Notes: a model not told the origin generated them from the letters alone. A stretch of 64,000 bases of DNA from Cellulomonas xylanilytica (GCF_007989805.1 NZ_BJUB01000004.1:124001-188000); one strand, 5' to 3'; positions 1 through 8,602 are shown, numbered from the stretch's first letter. Numbers and translations: made by a program.

Positions 1-290
1 GCGTGGCCGGAGCGTGGCTGGCGCTGCCCTTCGCCTGGGTGGCAACCGTGGGCAGGGGGTACCTGCCTGCCGTCGGCGCTCTCCTCGGCATCGTCATGGT
101 CAGCCAGGTCGTCGTGCTGCTCGGCGGCGGCTCGTGGTTCCCCTGGGCGGTGCCCTCGCTCCTCGTCGGGGCGGGCGGGGCCGAGGCGGCCGCCGACGTC
201 AGTGGGCTCGGCGTCGCGCTCGTCGTCAGCGTCGGGGCCGCGGCCTGGGCATCCACCGTCAGAACCTGGTCGCGGTTGCAGCTGGACTGA
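1..290 (+). CDS. ABC-2 type transporter permease, C-terminal fragment (5' cut by window edge)
   Basis: An open frame enters from the left edge and stops at 290, leaving the last 95 or so residues. The fragment is strongly hydrophobic, with at least two membrane segments (about residues 20-40 and 65-85) separated by a short loop reading GGGSWFPWAVPSLLVG. This loop and the preceding GYLPAVGALLG resemble the C-terminal end of BcrB/YhaP-like ABC-2 permeases, which partner an ATPase in drug or antimicrobial-peptide export. The partner ATPase would lie outside the window. The assignment rests on this short motif and hydropathy only; another polytopic membrane protein cannot be excluded. Confidence 0.55.
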   Translation, partial: VAGAWLALPFAWVATVGRGYLPAVGALLGIVMVSQVVVLLGGGSWFPWAVPSLLVGAGGAEAAADVSGLGVALVVSVGAAAWASTVRTWSRLQLD

Positions 291-999
291 TGATGCTGCC
301 AGGCGGGCGCTCACCCCTCCGTAGCTCCGCGCGGTAGGTCAGTCGTCCCGCAGCCGCAGATCAGGGGTCCGCCGCCGACGGTAGGCATCGGGGATGCCGT
401 CACCACCCTCGTCAGCGAGCTCAGCCCGCCCCGATCCGTCGATACGCGCGGTGGCTGCTCAGCAGCTCAGCAGGACGCCACTGGCCGGGACCGCGGAGAT
501 CAGCGAGGGTTCGCGGCGGCATCCCTCGCCCCTGCTAGCCCGATCCGCCGCCGTGGCCGGATCTGCGGCGCGGAAGCCCGCACGTCGCTCCCGCCGTCGA
601 AGGTCAGCCGAGCACCGACGCGGACGAAGCTCGGGACGGGCGCGAACCGCCAGCAACGGGCATCTCCGCCTGGACGAGCGACGGCGACGGGGCGAGCATG
701 CCGGTGGGTGCGAATCCGAAGACCGCGGCCAGCTCACCGAGGTCACCGCGGGAGCTCATCCGCATGAGAGCGAGCTTGTCGCACCGCGACATCACCCGCG
801 GGTGGTCTTGGAAACCCAGGTCACGCGGCCATGTCCCCGCCCTCGACCGTGGCCGCTTCCTCTGTGGATCCCGCATCTTGCGTCCAGTCCCGCCTACCCG
901 CTCGTAGCGGATCGTTCACGACCCGGATGTCGGCCGCTGTGCGGTGGCGCTGCGCTCCGCACAAGACACCGGGTGGCGCTGCTTGGAAGGAGCCGGGCC

Positions 1000-1278
1000 A
1001 TGGGATGGAGCGCCCCTGTCTCGGAACTGCTCGAAGGGACTCAGTCGACGTGGGCCGTGCTGTGGTCTCTGCTGTACACGGCGGGCCACTCAGCTCTGCG
1101 GCTCAGTCTCGCTTCGCCGCTCGACTCTGGGGTCGAGCTCGCCTACGTGGCGATGGACCTGCGCGAGGCGCGCGACGAGCTGGAGCGGTTGCGCTTTCCC
1201 CCGACTTGTACGGTTGATCGCGAGGGACGTGGCGCGAGCAATGGAGCCAGCGATGTTTCTCTACAAACCCTGAGATGA
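1000..1278 (+). CDS. Small hypothetical protein (possible)
   Basis: A 92-residue frame starts at an ATG preceded at good spacing by AAGGAG (987-992), the best ribosome site in this gene-poor stretch. The N-terminal part (MGWSAPVSELLEGTQSTWAV) has a mildly hydrophobic segment, and a charged helix follows near residues 50-70 (DLREARDELERLRF). The last 20 residues look random. I recognise no family. It may be a genuine small accessory gene, the start of a gene broken by frameshift (a protein-like stretch continues in another frame just downstream), or chance. Confidence 0.3.
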   Translation: MGWSAPVSELLEGTQSTWAVLWSLLYTAGHSALRLSLASPLDSGVELAYVAMDLREARDELERLRFPPTCTVDREGRGASNGASDVSLQTLR

Positions 1279-1828
1279 CCTCGAGCCGGACCCGGCCGAC
1301 CTCTTCACCGTCGACCAACTGACGACTTGGCAGGTGGTCAACGACGAGAACACCGCGAACGCCCAGCGCCAGATGGACCCGCGCCGGGAAGGACCCCACG
1401 CCGGCGGCCGCCATCGATGTCGTTCACCGCACTAGCATGCGGGCGCGAGCCATACCGTCCGGCCCGTCATCTCGCTGTCGCCTGCGGTCGGGCAGCGCGC
1501 AGACCAGCTCCCACCAGGGGCCGCGACGTCGGGCGACAGAGCGCTGGAAGTGTGGTCCGGGCTCGCATGTGCGGGGGACGGTGTGCGGGGGTCCGCCGAC
1601 GCTAGTCGCCGGGTTCGCGCCTCACCATCCCGTTGCTGCCACCAACGCTTCGTCTGGCCGGTCGGCGCGTTTCCATCACCAGGCTCTGGCTGACCGTCGT
1701 CCTAGGGGCGCCGTGGTACTCGCTGCGGGTCCTCTCCCGCAGCGAGCGTGCCCGCCGTGGGTAGATTCCGACCGGTTCCCACTAGCGATGTATTGGAACT
1801 GCTCTTGCAGATCAAGAGCTTGGCCTGT

Positions 1829-1875
1829 CCAGTCTTCCAAACTGGCGACGCGGGGTGCGCGACTCCCGTTACCCC
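1829..1875 (+). pseudogene. Degenerate tRNA-Gly(TCC)-like 3' fragment
   Basis: A perfect 5-bp stem CCAGT/ACTGG encloses the seven-base loop CTTCCAA, which is the anticodon loop of tRNA-Gly with anticodon TCC at 1836-1838. A short variable stretch follows, then a second stem (CGGGG 1851-1855 with TCCCG 1864-1868) around an eight-base loop instead of a canonical TTCGANT loop, then TTACCCC. No 5' acceptor strand pairs with this end, and the upstream hairpin at 1801-1819 (GCTCTTG/CAAGAGC) is not a normal D arm. It reads like the decayed 3' half of a tRNA gene, the part often duplicated when an element integrates. Confidence 0.35.
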
Positions 1876-2001
1876 CTGACGGGCGGCCGCATGGCCGCGT
1901 GTCAGTCTTCCCCTCCCGCGGTGTCCGCGCGCCATGGTCTTGAGACCGCGCCTATGCGCGGCTACGGTGCAGATAGTTGCGGCTGACGCTCGATCAACTG
2001 A

Positions 2002-2023
2002 TTTGGCGCACGATTGCGCCAAA
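2002..2023. promoter_or_regulatory. Perfect inverted repeat ahead of the repeat-protein gene
   Basis: TTTGGCGCA and its exact complement TGCGCCAAA flank a 4-base spacer CGAT, giving a 22-bp dyad. It ends 15 bp before the ATG at 2039, in DNA noticeably richer in A and T than the surroundings. Position and symmetry suit an operator over the promoter or leader of the following gene. A transcript hairpin is also possible. The regulator is unknown. Confidence 0.4.
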
Positions 2024-2038
2024 GACTCAGGCGCAACC

Positions 2039-4276
2039 ATGCGCCTTCAGTGGAGTCGGTTCTTCGTCCGCTCAAGGGCGAACCGGATGATTGGCGGACC
2101 AGTGGCCGATCGTATTTTTACAGACGCAGAGTGGGGACAGGTTTCACCGAGCTCTGGATGGCAGTTCCGCTCCGGGGTGTTCGTCGGCTCTGGAAAGGCC
2201 GATCTCTTCGGCTATCACCCGATCAATGGCAGTCTGTGGGTCGGCACCAACGCCGGAGACGGCTTCGACTTCCAACACTGGGGTTCAGTGTCGCCGCCGG
2301 ACGACTGGTGGTTCGGGGTGGGGAACTTCACTGCAGGTCCTCGAGCCGATGTCGTCGGCTATCACCCCAGCAACGGCGGCTTGTGGGTCGGAAAGAACAC
2401 AGGCACCCACTTCGAGCTGGAGCAATGGGGTGCGGTGCAGCCGGCATCGAGCTGGAAATTCGGGGTCGGCCGCTTCACGGGTGGAGCCAAGGACGACCTG
2501 TTCGGCTATGACCCGAGCAACGGGAGCCTGTGGGTGGGCAAGAACACCGGAGCGGGGTTCTCGTTCGCCCAGTGGGGCACCGTGGCGACGACCAGCGTGT
2601 GGCAGTTCGTCGTCGGAGATTTCACCGGCAGCGGCCGCCCGGACGTGGTCGGGTACGACTCCAGCGACGGCTCGATCTGGGTGGGAGAGAACGAAGGAGG
2701 GAATTTCGTGCTGGCACAGCGCGGCATACTCCAGCCTGCAGCGGGGTGGCAGCTGTGCCCCGGATACTTCACGGCTCGAGCCAAGGCGGACCTTTTCGCG
2801 TTCCACCCGAGCAACGGCAGGATGTGGGTCGGCACCGATGATTCGACTGGATTCGCGTTCAAACAATGGGACACGGCCATCCCCGCGGCCGGCTGGGAGT
2901 TCTGTCCCGGGCAGTTCACCGAAGACACCTGGGTCGACCTGCTCGGATATCAGCCGGCCACAGGACAGCTGCGGCTGTGGCGTTCGACGGTGCGTCCCGT
3001 CGAGGGGTACTGCTGGCCGCTGTCAGCCGCGCCAGGACAGCGCATCTCCTTCATGACGTCAGGCGGCAACGCGTGCACGGCAACGATACGAAGGTATACA
3101 TCGACATCCGCGGACATCGAGTCGGAGACCGTGCAGCAGGTCGACTTCCAATCACCGGTGCAGCCGACCCCGGCCGAGCCGTGGCGCGTCGGGTGCGGTT
3201 GGAACGAGACGTTCGGGTTAGACGTGGGTGACACGTGGAGGTCGGGGATCTACGCTGCGGCGTGCGTCGACGCCGAGGGACTCGGTTCCGAAATACCCTT
3301 CGTGGTCAGACCGGATCAGTCGCAGCGATCACAGGTAGCGCTGCTCGCGAACACCAACACCTGGCTTGCCTACGACGGCTGGGGCGGAGCATCGAAATAC
3401 ACCGGCCTGGCACAGATCAGCCTCATGCGTCCCATGGTCAACGCCGCGCCCACGACCCCATTCCTTACGGACTGGCACCTCAGCCGAGGCGAGCTCTGGA
3501 TCCAGGGCTGGTTGGAGAGTGAAGGCTACCGCCCCGACATGTACACCGATCTCGACTTCCATGAGAACGGGTGCGACGCCGGGCAGTACCCCATCCTGGT
3601 GTGCGGAACCCACCCGGAGTACTGGACGCCGGAGATGTACGACAACCTCCTCGCCTATCTTGATGACGGCGGAAGCTTCGCCTACCTCGGCGGGAACGGC
3701 CTCTTCGAAACGTGTGTCTACGACGCCCAGGCCCGCGAGATGACCTACCTCGAAGGGGTCGAAGGTGGCGACCGCGTGCCCGCGTTGCTGCGGGCGCGTC
3801 AACCACTGCGTCCCGAGCGCGCGGTGATCGGTGTCGCCACCGAACGCTGTGGAGTGACAGGTTCGCCCTACGAAGTGCTCGACGCCGATCACCCCCTTTT
3901 CGACGGCATGAACGTGGCAAACGGGGACCGATTCGGTCAGGAGGGTCTCAATACGGGATTCGGCAACGGCAAGGCGAGCGCCTGGGAGGTCGACACTGCG
4001 CACGGTCTGGGGGCGATCTCGATTCCTTACGGCTGCGCCATGGAGTCGCCCGCCGTCATTCCCCCATCCGACGTGCCCGACGGTTTGGCCATCCTGGCTA
4101 CTGGCGTGTTCGACGGAGTCGGACCGGGCGCCGACATCGTCTGTTACGAACATCCAGGGGGCGGCTTCGTGTTCTCCGTCGGCTCGCTGACCTTTGGGGG
4201 CAGCCTCGTGGTGGACCCCACTCTCCAGCAGTTGATGCGCAACGTCCTGAGCAAGGCCGGGGTCGTGTCTGTGTAG
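2039..4276 (+). CDS. Six-repeat protein with N,N-dimethylformamidase large-subunit-like C-terminal domain
   Basis: From the ATG at 2039 the protein has about 745 residues; ATG 2087 and GTG 2101 are other starts, and none has a strong ribosome site. Residues about 25-315 hold six tandem repeats of about 49 residues, each with a WGxVxPxxxW opening, a GxFTGxxxxDLxGYxPSNG centre and a LWVGxN end, resembling FG-GAP/VCBS-type propeller blades. The C-terminal 400 residues include LVCGTHPEYWTPEMYDNLL, then a GGSFAYLGGNGLF stretch, which resemble the C-terminal domain of dimethylformamidase large subunits (a ThuA/glutamine-amidotransferase-like fold). No signal peptide is evident. Base composition is less GC-rich than neighbouring genes, suggesting transfer. 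Substrate and role are unknown. Confidence 0.65.
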   Translation: MRLQWSRFFVRSRANRMIGGPVADRIFTDAEWGQVSPSSGWQFRSGVFVGSGKADLFGYHPINGSLWVGTNAGDGFDFQHWGSVSPPDDWWFGVGNFTAGPRADVVGYHPSNGGLWVGKNTGTHFELEQWGAVQPASSWKFGVGRFTGGAKDDLFGYDPSNGSLWVGKNTGAGFSFAQWGTVATTSVWQFVVGDFTGSGRPDVVGYDSSDGSIWVGENEGGNFVLAQRGILQPAAGWQLCPGYFTARAKADLFAFHPSNGRMWVGTDDSTGFAFKQWDTAIPAAGWEFCPGQFTEDTWVDLLGYQPATGQLRLWRSTVRPVEGYCWPLSAAPGQRISFMTSGGNACTATIRRYTSTSADIESETVQQVDFQSPVQPTPAEPWRVGCGWNETFGLDVGDTWRSGIYAAACVDAEGLGSEIPFVVRPDQSQRSQVALLANTNTWLAYDGWGGASKYTGLAQISLMRPMVNAAPTTPFLTDWHLSRGELWIQGWLESEGYRPDMYTDLDFHENGCDAGQYPILVCGTHPEYWTPEMYDNLLAYLDDGGSFAYLGGNGLFETCVYDAQAREMTYLEGVEGGDRVPALLRARQPLRPERAVIGVATERCGVTGSPYEVLDADHPLFDGMNVANGDRFGQEGLNTGFGNGKASAWEVDTAHGLGAISIPYGCAMESPAVIPPSDVPDGLAILATGVFDGVGPGADIVCYEHPGGGFVFSVGSLTFGGSLVVDPTLQQLMRNVLSKAGVVSV

Positions 4277-4420
4277 GCGTTACCGCGCAAACTGGATCCG
4301 AGTGACTGACGACCCCATCGTGGCCGCGGCGCGCGGACCGACTTCCTCCGTTGGCAGCAGATCGAACGCGGATGCTGCCGCGCTTCCGCATCGGCCTTTG
4401 ATCCGCCTCGCCTCGAGACC

Positions 4421-4592
4421 CTGGGTCACGTTGCCGTTGCGCCGCCAGCCACGTCACGAATCCGGTTCCGGCGACGAGTCGGACCGTGAACGCCACAGAG
4501 AGCGGGAGGTCGAACGATGCCGCCCACGTGCCGAGATAGATCGCGGCGAGCCAGTTGACTGGCTTCCAGTGGGCGTCGGGCGACTTGGCCAT
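4421..4592 (-). pseudogene. Possible remnant of a small membrane protein gene
   Basis: Reading leftward from an ATG at 4592, the first 57 or so residues look like real protein: a tryptophan-containing start (MAKSPDAHWKPVNWLAAIYL), then two hydrophobic stretches. Beyond about 4421 the frame turns Arg-rich and runs into the end of the convergent repeat-protein gene, so the original 3' part is probably lost. I recognise no family. The rest of the 4277-4721 interval shows nothing else convincing. Confidence 0.25.
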
Positions 4593-4721
4593 CGAGCCTC
4601 GCGGCCACGCGATGGCCCGTGTCGGCGGCCGACGCTCCCGGCGAGCTCCCGGACCGGGTGATCGAGTCCGCGGCGGCTACCGGGACTTCGCCGAACGAGG
4701 GGCGGACGGCGGTCGAGACGC

Positions 4722-5522
4722 TCAGTCGGCGAACAGTGCCTCGACGTCGGGGAGGCGCTCGAACCGCGAGAACGTCCCCTGATCCGCGATCTCCCTGGCG
4801 GCCGACAGGACTCCGTCCCACGCAGTACGCGCGAGCGTGCCCCCCACGCTGATCCTGCGGACCCCGAGCTGTGCGGCCGCAGCAACGGTGGTGAACGGAG
4901 AGTTGATCAGGAGGTTCACGGGCTTCGGTGACACCGCGGCCACGATCGCGGACACGTGGTCCAGGTCGTCGATCCGCGGAGCGTAGAGGCAGTCAGCGCC
5001 TGCGTCCGCGTACGCACGGAGCCTCCTGATCGTCTCGTCGATGTCGGGACGGCCGCAGACGAACCCCTCGGAGCGGCCCGTCAGGACGATTCCCGTGCCG
5101 CTCTCGTCGATCGCCTGTCGTGCTGCGGCCACCCGCTCCACGGCCAGCTCGAAGTCGTACAGCGGGTGGGCGTCATCCCCCGACGAGTCCTCGATCGAGA
5201 GTCCGGCGATCCCGGTCGCCGCGGCCAGCGTGACGTTCGCCGCGACGCCGGTGGGATCCACCGCGTAGCCGTCCGTGAAGTCAGCGTTGACGGGCACCGA
5301 GACGGCCTCGGCGATCTGACGGAGGTGCTCGATCGTCTGGTCGCGGGTGACCTGGGCGTCCGGGAGGCCGAGCGACCAGGCCAGGCCGGCGCTCGTCGTG
5401 GCCAACGCCCTGAACCCGAGACTCTCCAGGAGCCGTGCGCTCCCGACATCCCACGGGTTCGGCATCACGAAACATCCCGAACGATGCAACCGATGGAACT
5501 CGGCGACCCGATCCTCGACCAT
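4722..5522 (-). CDS. Isocitrate lyase / PEP phosphonomutase family protein
   Basis: About 266 residues, the usual length for the small PEP-mutase/ICL-fold C-C lyases. Recognisable blocks are the N-terminal VMPNPWDVGSARLLESLGF, the metal-site region VNADFTDGY, the IEDSSG block, the LTGRSEGF block and the C-terminal RRISVGG. Family members cleave or rearrange 2-hydroxy or 2-oxo acids such as 2-methylisocitrate, oxaloacetate or phosphonopyruvate, using Mg2+ in a TIM barrel. The KKCGH-type catalytic loop of true isocitrate lyases is absent, so isocitrate lyase itself is unlikely and the substrate is undetermined. I chose the ATG at 5522 because family proteins begin shortly before the HRLH-type helix; a GTG at 5543 adds seven residues. 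It stands alone. Confidence 0.8.
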   Translation of the reverse strand: MVEDRVAEFHRLHRSGCFVMPNPWDVGSARLLESLGFRALATTSAGLAWSLGLPDAQVTRDQTIEHLRQIAEAVSVPVNADFTDGYAVDPTGVAANVTLAAATGIAGLSIEDSSGDDAHPLYDFELAVERVAAARQAIDESGTGIVLTGRSEGFVCGRPDIDETIRRLRAYADAGADCLYAPRIDDLDHVSAIVAAVSPKPVNLLINSPFTTVAAAAQLGVRRISVGGTLARTAWDGVLSAAREIADQGTFSRFERLPDVEALFAD

Positions 5523-5697
5523 GTCCGCACCACATTCCGTCACGCGTCAGGTCTCCGCACTCTATTCCGGTTCATTCGACCCGTGTGCGGTCAGGTGGGT
5601 CTGGGCACGGGCGCCTGCGACGCCCACACGGACCCGTCCTGTACTGGTGGTCATGAGCAGTCCGGGGTTCGAGCTTCGCGCAGGGTTGGCGGCTGGA

Positions 5698-5711
5698 TGC
5701 ATGCGCATGCA
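5698..5711. promoter_or_regulatory. 14-bp perfect palindrome upstream of the lipoprotein gene
   Basis: TGCATGCGCATGCA is its own complement and lies about 125 bp before the lipoprotein start, in the roughly 315-bp interval between two divergent genes. It could be an operator. The interval otherwise shows no gene and no clear -35/-10 pair. A chance palindrome of alternating purine/pyrimidine is also possible. Confidence 0.25.
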
Positions 5712-5837
5712 CGGGCAGAGCCAAGACCACGTCCCCACTCCACAGGAACGCGCGGATGATCTGGCATGGTCGAGTGTCGGGTCCTTGTCGCGTGGCGCCA
5801 ATGCGACTTAGCCTCGAACGGACGGCGGGGGCCCGAC

Positions 5838-6995
5838 ATGACATCCACGACCAGAGCGCAGCGTGCGAGCACAGGCGTCCTGCTCCTCGGGATCGCACTG
5901 CTGGTGTCAGCGTGCGCGCCGACCATCGACGCCGACTCACCGGACGCTCCCCAGGCGCTGCGGGCGGACGGCGCCCCGTTCGCTGGGCTCACCCAGTGCG
6001 AGGGCCAGCCGTTCGTGGCCGTCTTCCGTGGCTTCACGGCCGACGGTGAGCTGATGGAGAAGGCGGGGTCCTCACCGTCCTCCGACATCTACGGGGTCCG
6101 GCCGGACGGTTCCGTGGCACGGGTGACCACCGACCTCGGCTCCTACGAGTTCGGCATCGCTGACGATGCCGCGACCATCTATGCGTCGCCCGATCCCTCG
6201 CCTCCCGCCTCCCCGCCGCCGTCCACCGCCGACGCGACGACGGTGACGCCCTCGCCCCCCGCGGACCGGGTGCTGGCGATCGTCCCGGCGTCCGGGCAGC
6301 AGACCCTCGTGCTGGAAGCGCCGGACGTCGGTGGGGTCGCGCCCGCGCCGGACGGGTCCCGGCTCGGGCTGACCGTCTTCACCGCCGGCGAGCAGCCGGA
6401 CGTCGGGACCTCGGCACCCGCACTGGTGGACCTGCCCGCCGTGGCGGCCCCGCGCAGCCTGCCCCCGGCCGCTTCGGCAGCACGTCGCGCCGAGCCCGCC
6501 GCGGTGGCGACACGTGAGCTCACGTGGAGTTCCGACGGGCAGCGGCTGGCGTTCGTCGCGACACTGCCCGACGCGACCCAGGAGGTCCGGGTCGCGAACC
6601 CAGTGAACGGGGACAGCACCACGCTCCACCGGTCGGACGCGATGACCGCCCTGCTCTCGTTGGACTGGTCGCCCGACGGCACGACGCTCCTGACCGTGGA
6701 GGGTCGGGCGCCCACCGAGGCGGGGAGATCACGGGACCGGGTCGTCGAGATCGACGTCGCCACGGGGCGGTCGGCGATAGTGCTGCGGGGCGTGCGCGGT
6801 GACCTGGTGTACTCGGCCGCCGACGGCTCCCGTCTGACGATGTTCGACAACAGCGCCGAGTCGTCCACGGTTGCCCGCACCTGGTCGCGCAGCCGGGGCG
6901 GACGCTTCGTGGAGACGTCGATGGCCGAGATCGGGGCGGACGTCTCCCTGGTGAGCGGGGACCGGCTCGACATCCCACGGTGCGCCCTCCGATGA
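5838..6995 (+). CDS. Lipoprotein with TolB/WD40-like propeller segments
   Basis: The ATG at 5838 gives a textbook lipoprotein signal: basic MTSTTRAQR, a hydrophobic core and the lipobox LVSAC with the lipidated Cys at about residue 26. The protein is about 385 residues. A Pro/Ser/Thr-rich linker sits near residues 115-140. The rest contains repeated LTWSSDGQRLAFVA and LDWSPDGTTLLTVE units typical of TolB/PD40 propeller blades, found in exported proteins that bind partners or sense envelope components. The stop codon overlaps the ATG of the next gene (ATGA), so the two are co-translated. Function is otherwise unknown. An upstream in-frame start at 5766 would bury the signal and is rejected. 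Confidence 0.75.
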   Translation: MTSTTRAQRASTGVLLLGIALLVSACAPTIDADSPDAPQALRADGAPFAGLTQCEGQPFVAVFRGFTADGELMEKAGSSPSSDIYGVRPDGSVARVTTDLGSYEFGIADDAATIYASPDPSPPASPPPSTADATTVTPSPPADRVLAIVPASGQQTLVLEAPDVGGVAPAPDGSRLGLTVFTAGEQPDVGTSAPALVDLPAVAAPRSLPPAASAARRAEPAAVATRELTWSSDGQRLAFVATLPDATQEVRVANPVNGDSTTLHRSDAMTALLSLDWSPDGTTLLTVEGRAPTEAGRSRDRVVEIDVATGRSAIVLRGVRGDLVYSAADGSRLTMFDNSAESSTVARTWSRSRGGRFVETSMAEIGADVSLVSGDRLDIPRCALR

Positions 6996-7906
6996 GCGCC
7001 CGACGCCCCCGTCCGCGACACGTTCCCTGGCTCCTGGCACTGCTCGTGCTGGTCGTCGGGTCCCTGACCGGCCTGACCGCCCACTCCCCTGCACACGCCG
7101 CGACGCTGCGAACGAAGGTCTTCGAGTTCAACGCGTGCGACCGGTACGGGCGCAGCCCCGAGTGTGACGCCACCGCCGCCCAGCGTGCGGAGGCGATCGC
7201 GACCAGCGTGGTGAGCGGCGGCAGCAACGTCGTGACGCTGCAGGAGGTGTGTCGCTACACCTACGACCGGCTGCTCGCGCGGCTCGGTCCGTCCTGGAGC
7301 GGCACGTTCCTGCAGACCACCCCCGTCTGGGACGACCGGTGCGCGCCCGGTGCCCGCAGCTGGGGGATCGCGCTGCTGGTCCAGGCCGCGCCACCGACCA
7401 ACGTGACCGCGACCCAGCTGCCGAAGCCGTTCTGGGAGATCGAACGGCGGTACCTGCTGTGCGGGGACGTCGTCCTGGGTGCCGCGTTGCGGGTGTGCAG
7501 CTCCCACTTCTCCGTCCCCGCGTCGATGTCTGACGACCAGGCCGCTGCCGTCGGAAGCAGGCTGGCGACGCATGCGGCGAACGGCGGCGCCGCCATCCTC
7601 GGGGCGGACACCAACATCAACGTGCGCAGCTGCACCGCGGCCGTCGCACTGAAGCCTCTCTACGCGGGCGGGTTCGGGGGCACGTCGAGCACGCCCTGCC
7701 AGGTGGGCACCGGTGTCATGGTGGAGGCCGACCAGCCTCGCGCCGGCGGGGACGGGACCTACAACGCCCCCACGGTAGGGACCCGGAAGCTCGACTACGT
7801 GTTCTTCACCGCCCGGCGGTGGGCCCCCGACTTCGGCGGCGTGTCGACGTCCTCGTGGGTCTCCGACCACAACGTCCTCCGCGGGGAGGGCACGCTCACC
7901 TGGTAG
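6992..7906 (+). CDS. Secreted endonuclease/exonuclease/phosphatase-family protein
   Basis: 304 residues with a Sec signal peptide (basic MSARRPRPRH, long hydrophobic core, cleavage after AHA). The mature protein follows the DNase I-like metallophosphatase plan: an N-terminal FNACDRYG region, a metal-binding Glu in VVTLQEVC, ILGADTNIN (catalytic Asp/Asn), and C-terminal LDYVF and SDHNVL carrying the catalytic Asp and His. Such secreted enzymes cleave nucleic acid or phosphodiester bonds in sphingomyelin or inositol phosphates. Several Cys pairs suggest disulfides. The start overlaps the lipoprotein stop, so the two proteins probably act together outside the cell. The substrate cannot be read from sequence. 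Confidence 0.8.
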   Translation: MSARRPRPRHVPWLLALLVLVVGSLTGLTAHSPAHAATLRTKVFEFNACDRYGRSPECDATAAQRAEAIATSVVSGGSNVVTLQEVCRYTYDRLLARLGPSWSGTFLQTTPVWDDRCAPGARSWGIALLVQAAPPTNVTATQLPKPFWEIERRYLLCGDVVLGAALRVCSSHFSVPASMSDDQAAAVGSRLATHAANGGAAILGADTNINVRSCTAAVALKPLYAGGFGGTSSTPCQVGTGVMVEADQPRAGGDGTYNAPTVGTRKLDYVFFTARRWAPDFGGVSTSSWVSDHNVLRGEGTLTW

Positions 7907-7974
7907 ATCGACGACGGTCGGCCTCGGTGGGACGGTCCGGACGTCGTGAGACTGCATCCCACCCGCCGACCGGT

Positions 7975-7993
7975 GTGCGCGCCTGGCGCGCAC
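7975..7993. terminator. GC-rich hairpin between convergent genes
   Basis: GTGCGCGCC and its complement GGCGCGCAC are separated by a single T, folding as a 7-bp stem with a 5-base loop. It lies between the ends of the phosphodiesterase gene (7906) and the convergent gene ending at 8006, where a bidirectional terminator is expected. There is no U tract, as is common in actinobacteria. Confidence 0.45.
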
Positions 7994-8005
7994 GGGAGTG
8001 CGACG

Positions 8006-8602
8006 TCAGGTTCGGGTGCGCACGACCTCGCCCTGCTTCAGGATGCCGATCGCTGCGAACCCGAAGGCCACGTCGGGTTCACCCGTGGCGGTTGCCGAGC
8101 GTGACGTGCTTCGGTCGGTGAAGGTGTACGTCGTGCCACCGGTGGGGTCGGTCACGCTCTGGCGGAAGTGCGTACGGGTGGTCGCGCCGGTTCCGGTGAA
8201 CGTCAGGTCCAGCTCGACGGTCCCGGCCGAGCGCCCGTCGGGCGTCAGCAGCGGCACGCTGGCGACCAGGTGCGCAGACGACAGACTCGGGTGCACCTGC
8301 AGGAGGGTCGGGACCGCTGTTCCCTCGGCGAAGCTGCCGCCATTGCCGCCGCAGACGTCGACCCGCGAGTCGAGGACCAGGACGAGGGGTTGCCCGGTGC
8401 TGTCCTGCATGGCCTGGACGTACAGGTGCTGCTCGATGCATCCGTCGAGGACGTCCGCTTGGGCCTGGATGAGCGGGCCGCGGATGACTGTGCGCGTCAC
8501 GTGGGTCGCGGCGCTCGTGGGACTCGCGATCCCGAGCGTGGCGGATGCCGCGATGACGAGGACTGCAGCCACAGCTCTCAGCCGGTGCGTGACGGTCGTC
8601 AT
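8006..8602 (-). CDS. Secreted protein of unknown function
   Basis: 198 residues. An AGGAGGAACC ribosome site directly precedes the ATG. A signal peptide covers about residues 1-31, with cleavage after SPTSAA. The mature domain of about 165 residues is mostly beta-strand in character, with two cysteines (near DVLDGCIEQ and RVDVCGG) that could form one disulfide, and a Thr/Ser-rich C-terminal half. I do not recognise a family. It is monocistronic, with convergent genes on its 3' side. Confidence 0.65.
   Translation of the reverse strand: MTTVTHRLRAVAAVLVIAASATLGIASPTSAATHVTRTVIRGPLIQAQADVLDGCIEQHLYVQAMQDSTGQPLVLVLDSRVDVCGGNGGSFAEGTAVPTLLQVHPSLSSAHLVASVPLLTPDGRSAGTVELDLTFTGTGATTRTHFRQSVTDPTGGTTYTFTDRSTSRSATATGEPDVAFGFAAIGILKQGEVVRTRT

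Larger units (their letters stand above)
291..1933. other. Gene-poor accessory stretch with degenerate fragments
   Basis: About 1.6 kb lies between the permease fragment and the repeat protein without any frame showing family motifs. Open frames here are Arg/Pro/Ser-rich in all phases, as expected from random high-GC DNA. Pieces that look once-coding are a short frame with a good ribosome site (1000-1278), a protein-like stretch around 1292-1410 reading ADLFTVDQLTTWQVVNDEN that lacks a start and soon becomes low quality, and a tRNA-Gly-like piece near 1829-1875. This is what decayed mobile DNA or an old integration junction looks like, but no transposase or integrase is recognisable. Confidence 0.5.

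Noticed and set aside
394-1278. Long frame in the gene-poor region
   Set aside because: The first 200 codons are Arg/Ser/Pro-rich without motif or ribosome site. Only the part from ATG 1000 was kept as a low-confidence small gene.
1803-1875. Functional tRNA-Gly gene
   Set aside because: No acceptor pairing, a non-canonical D arm and an eight-base T loop. It was kept only as a degenerate fragment.
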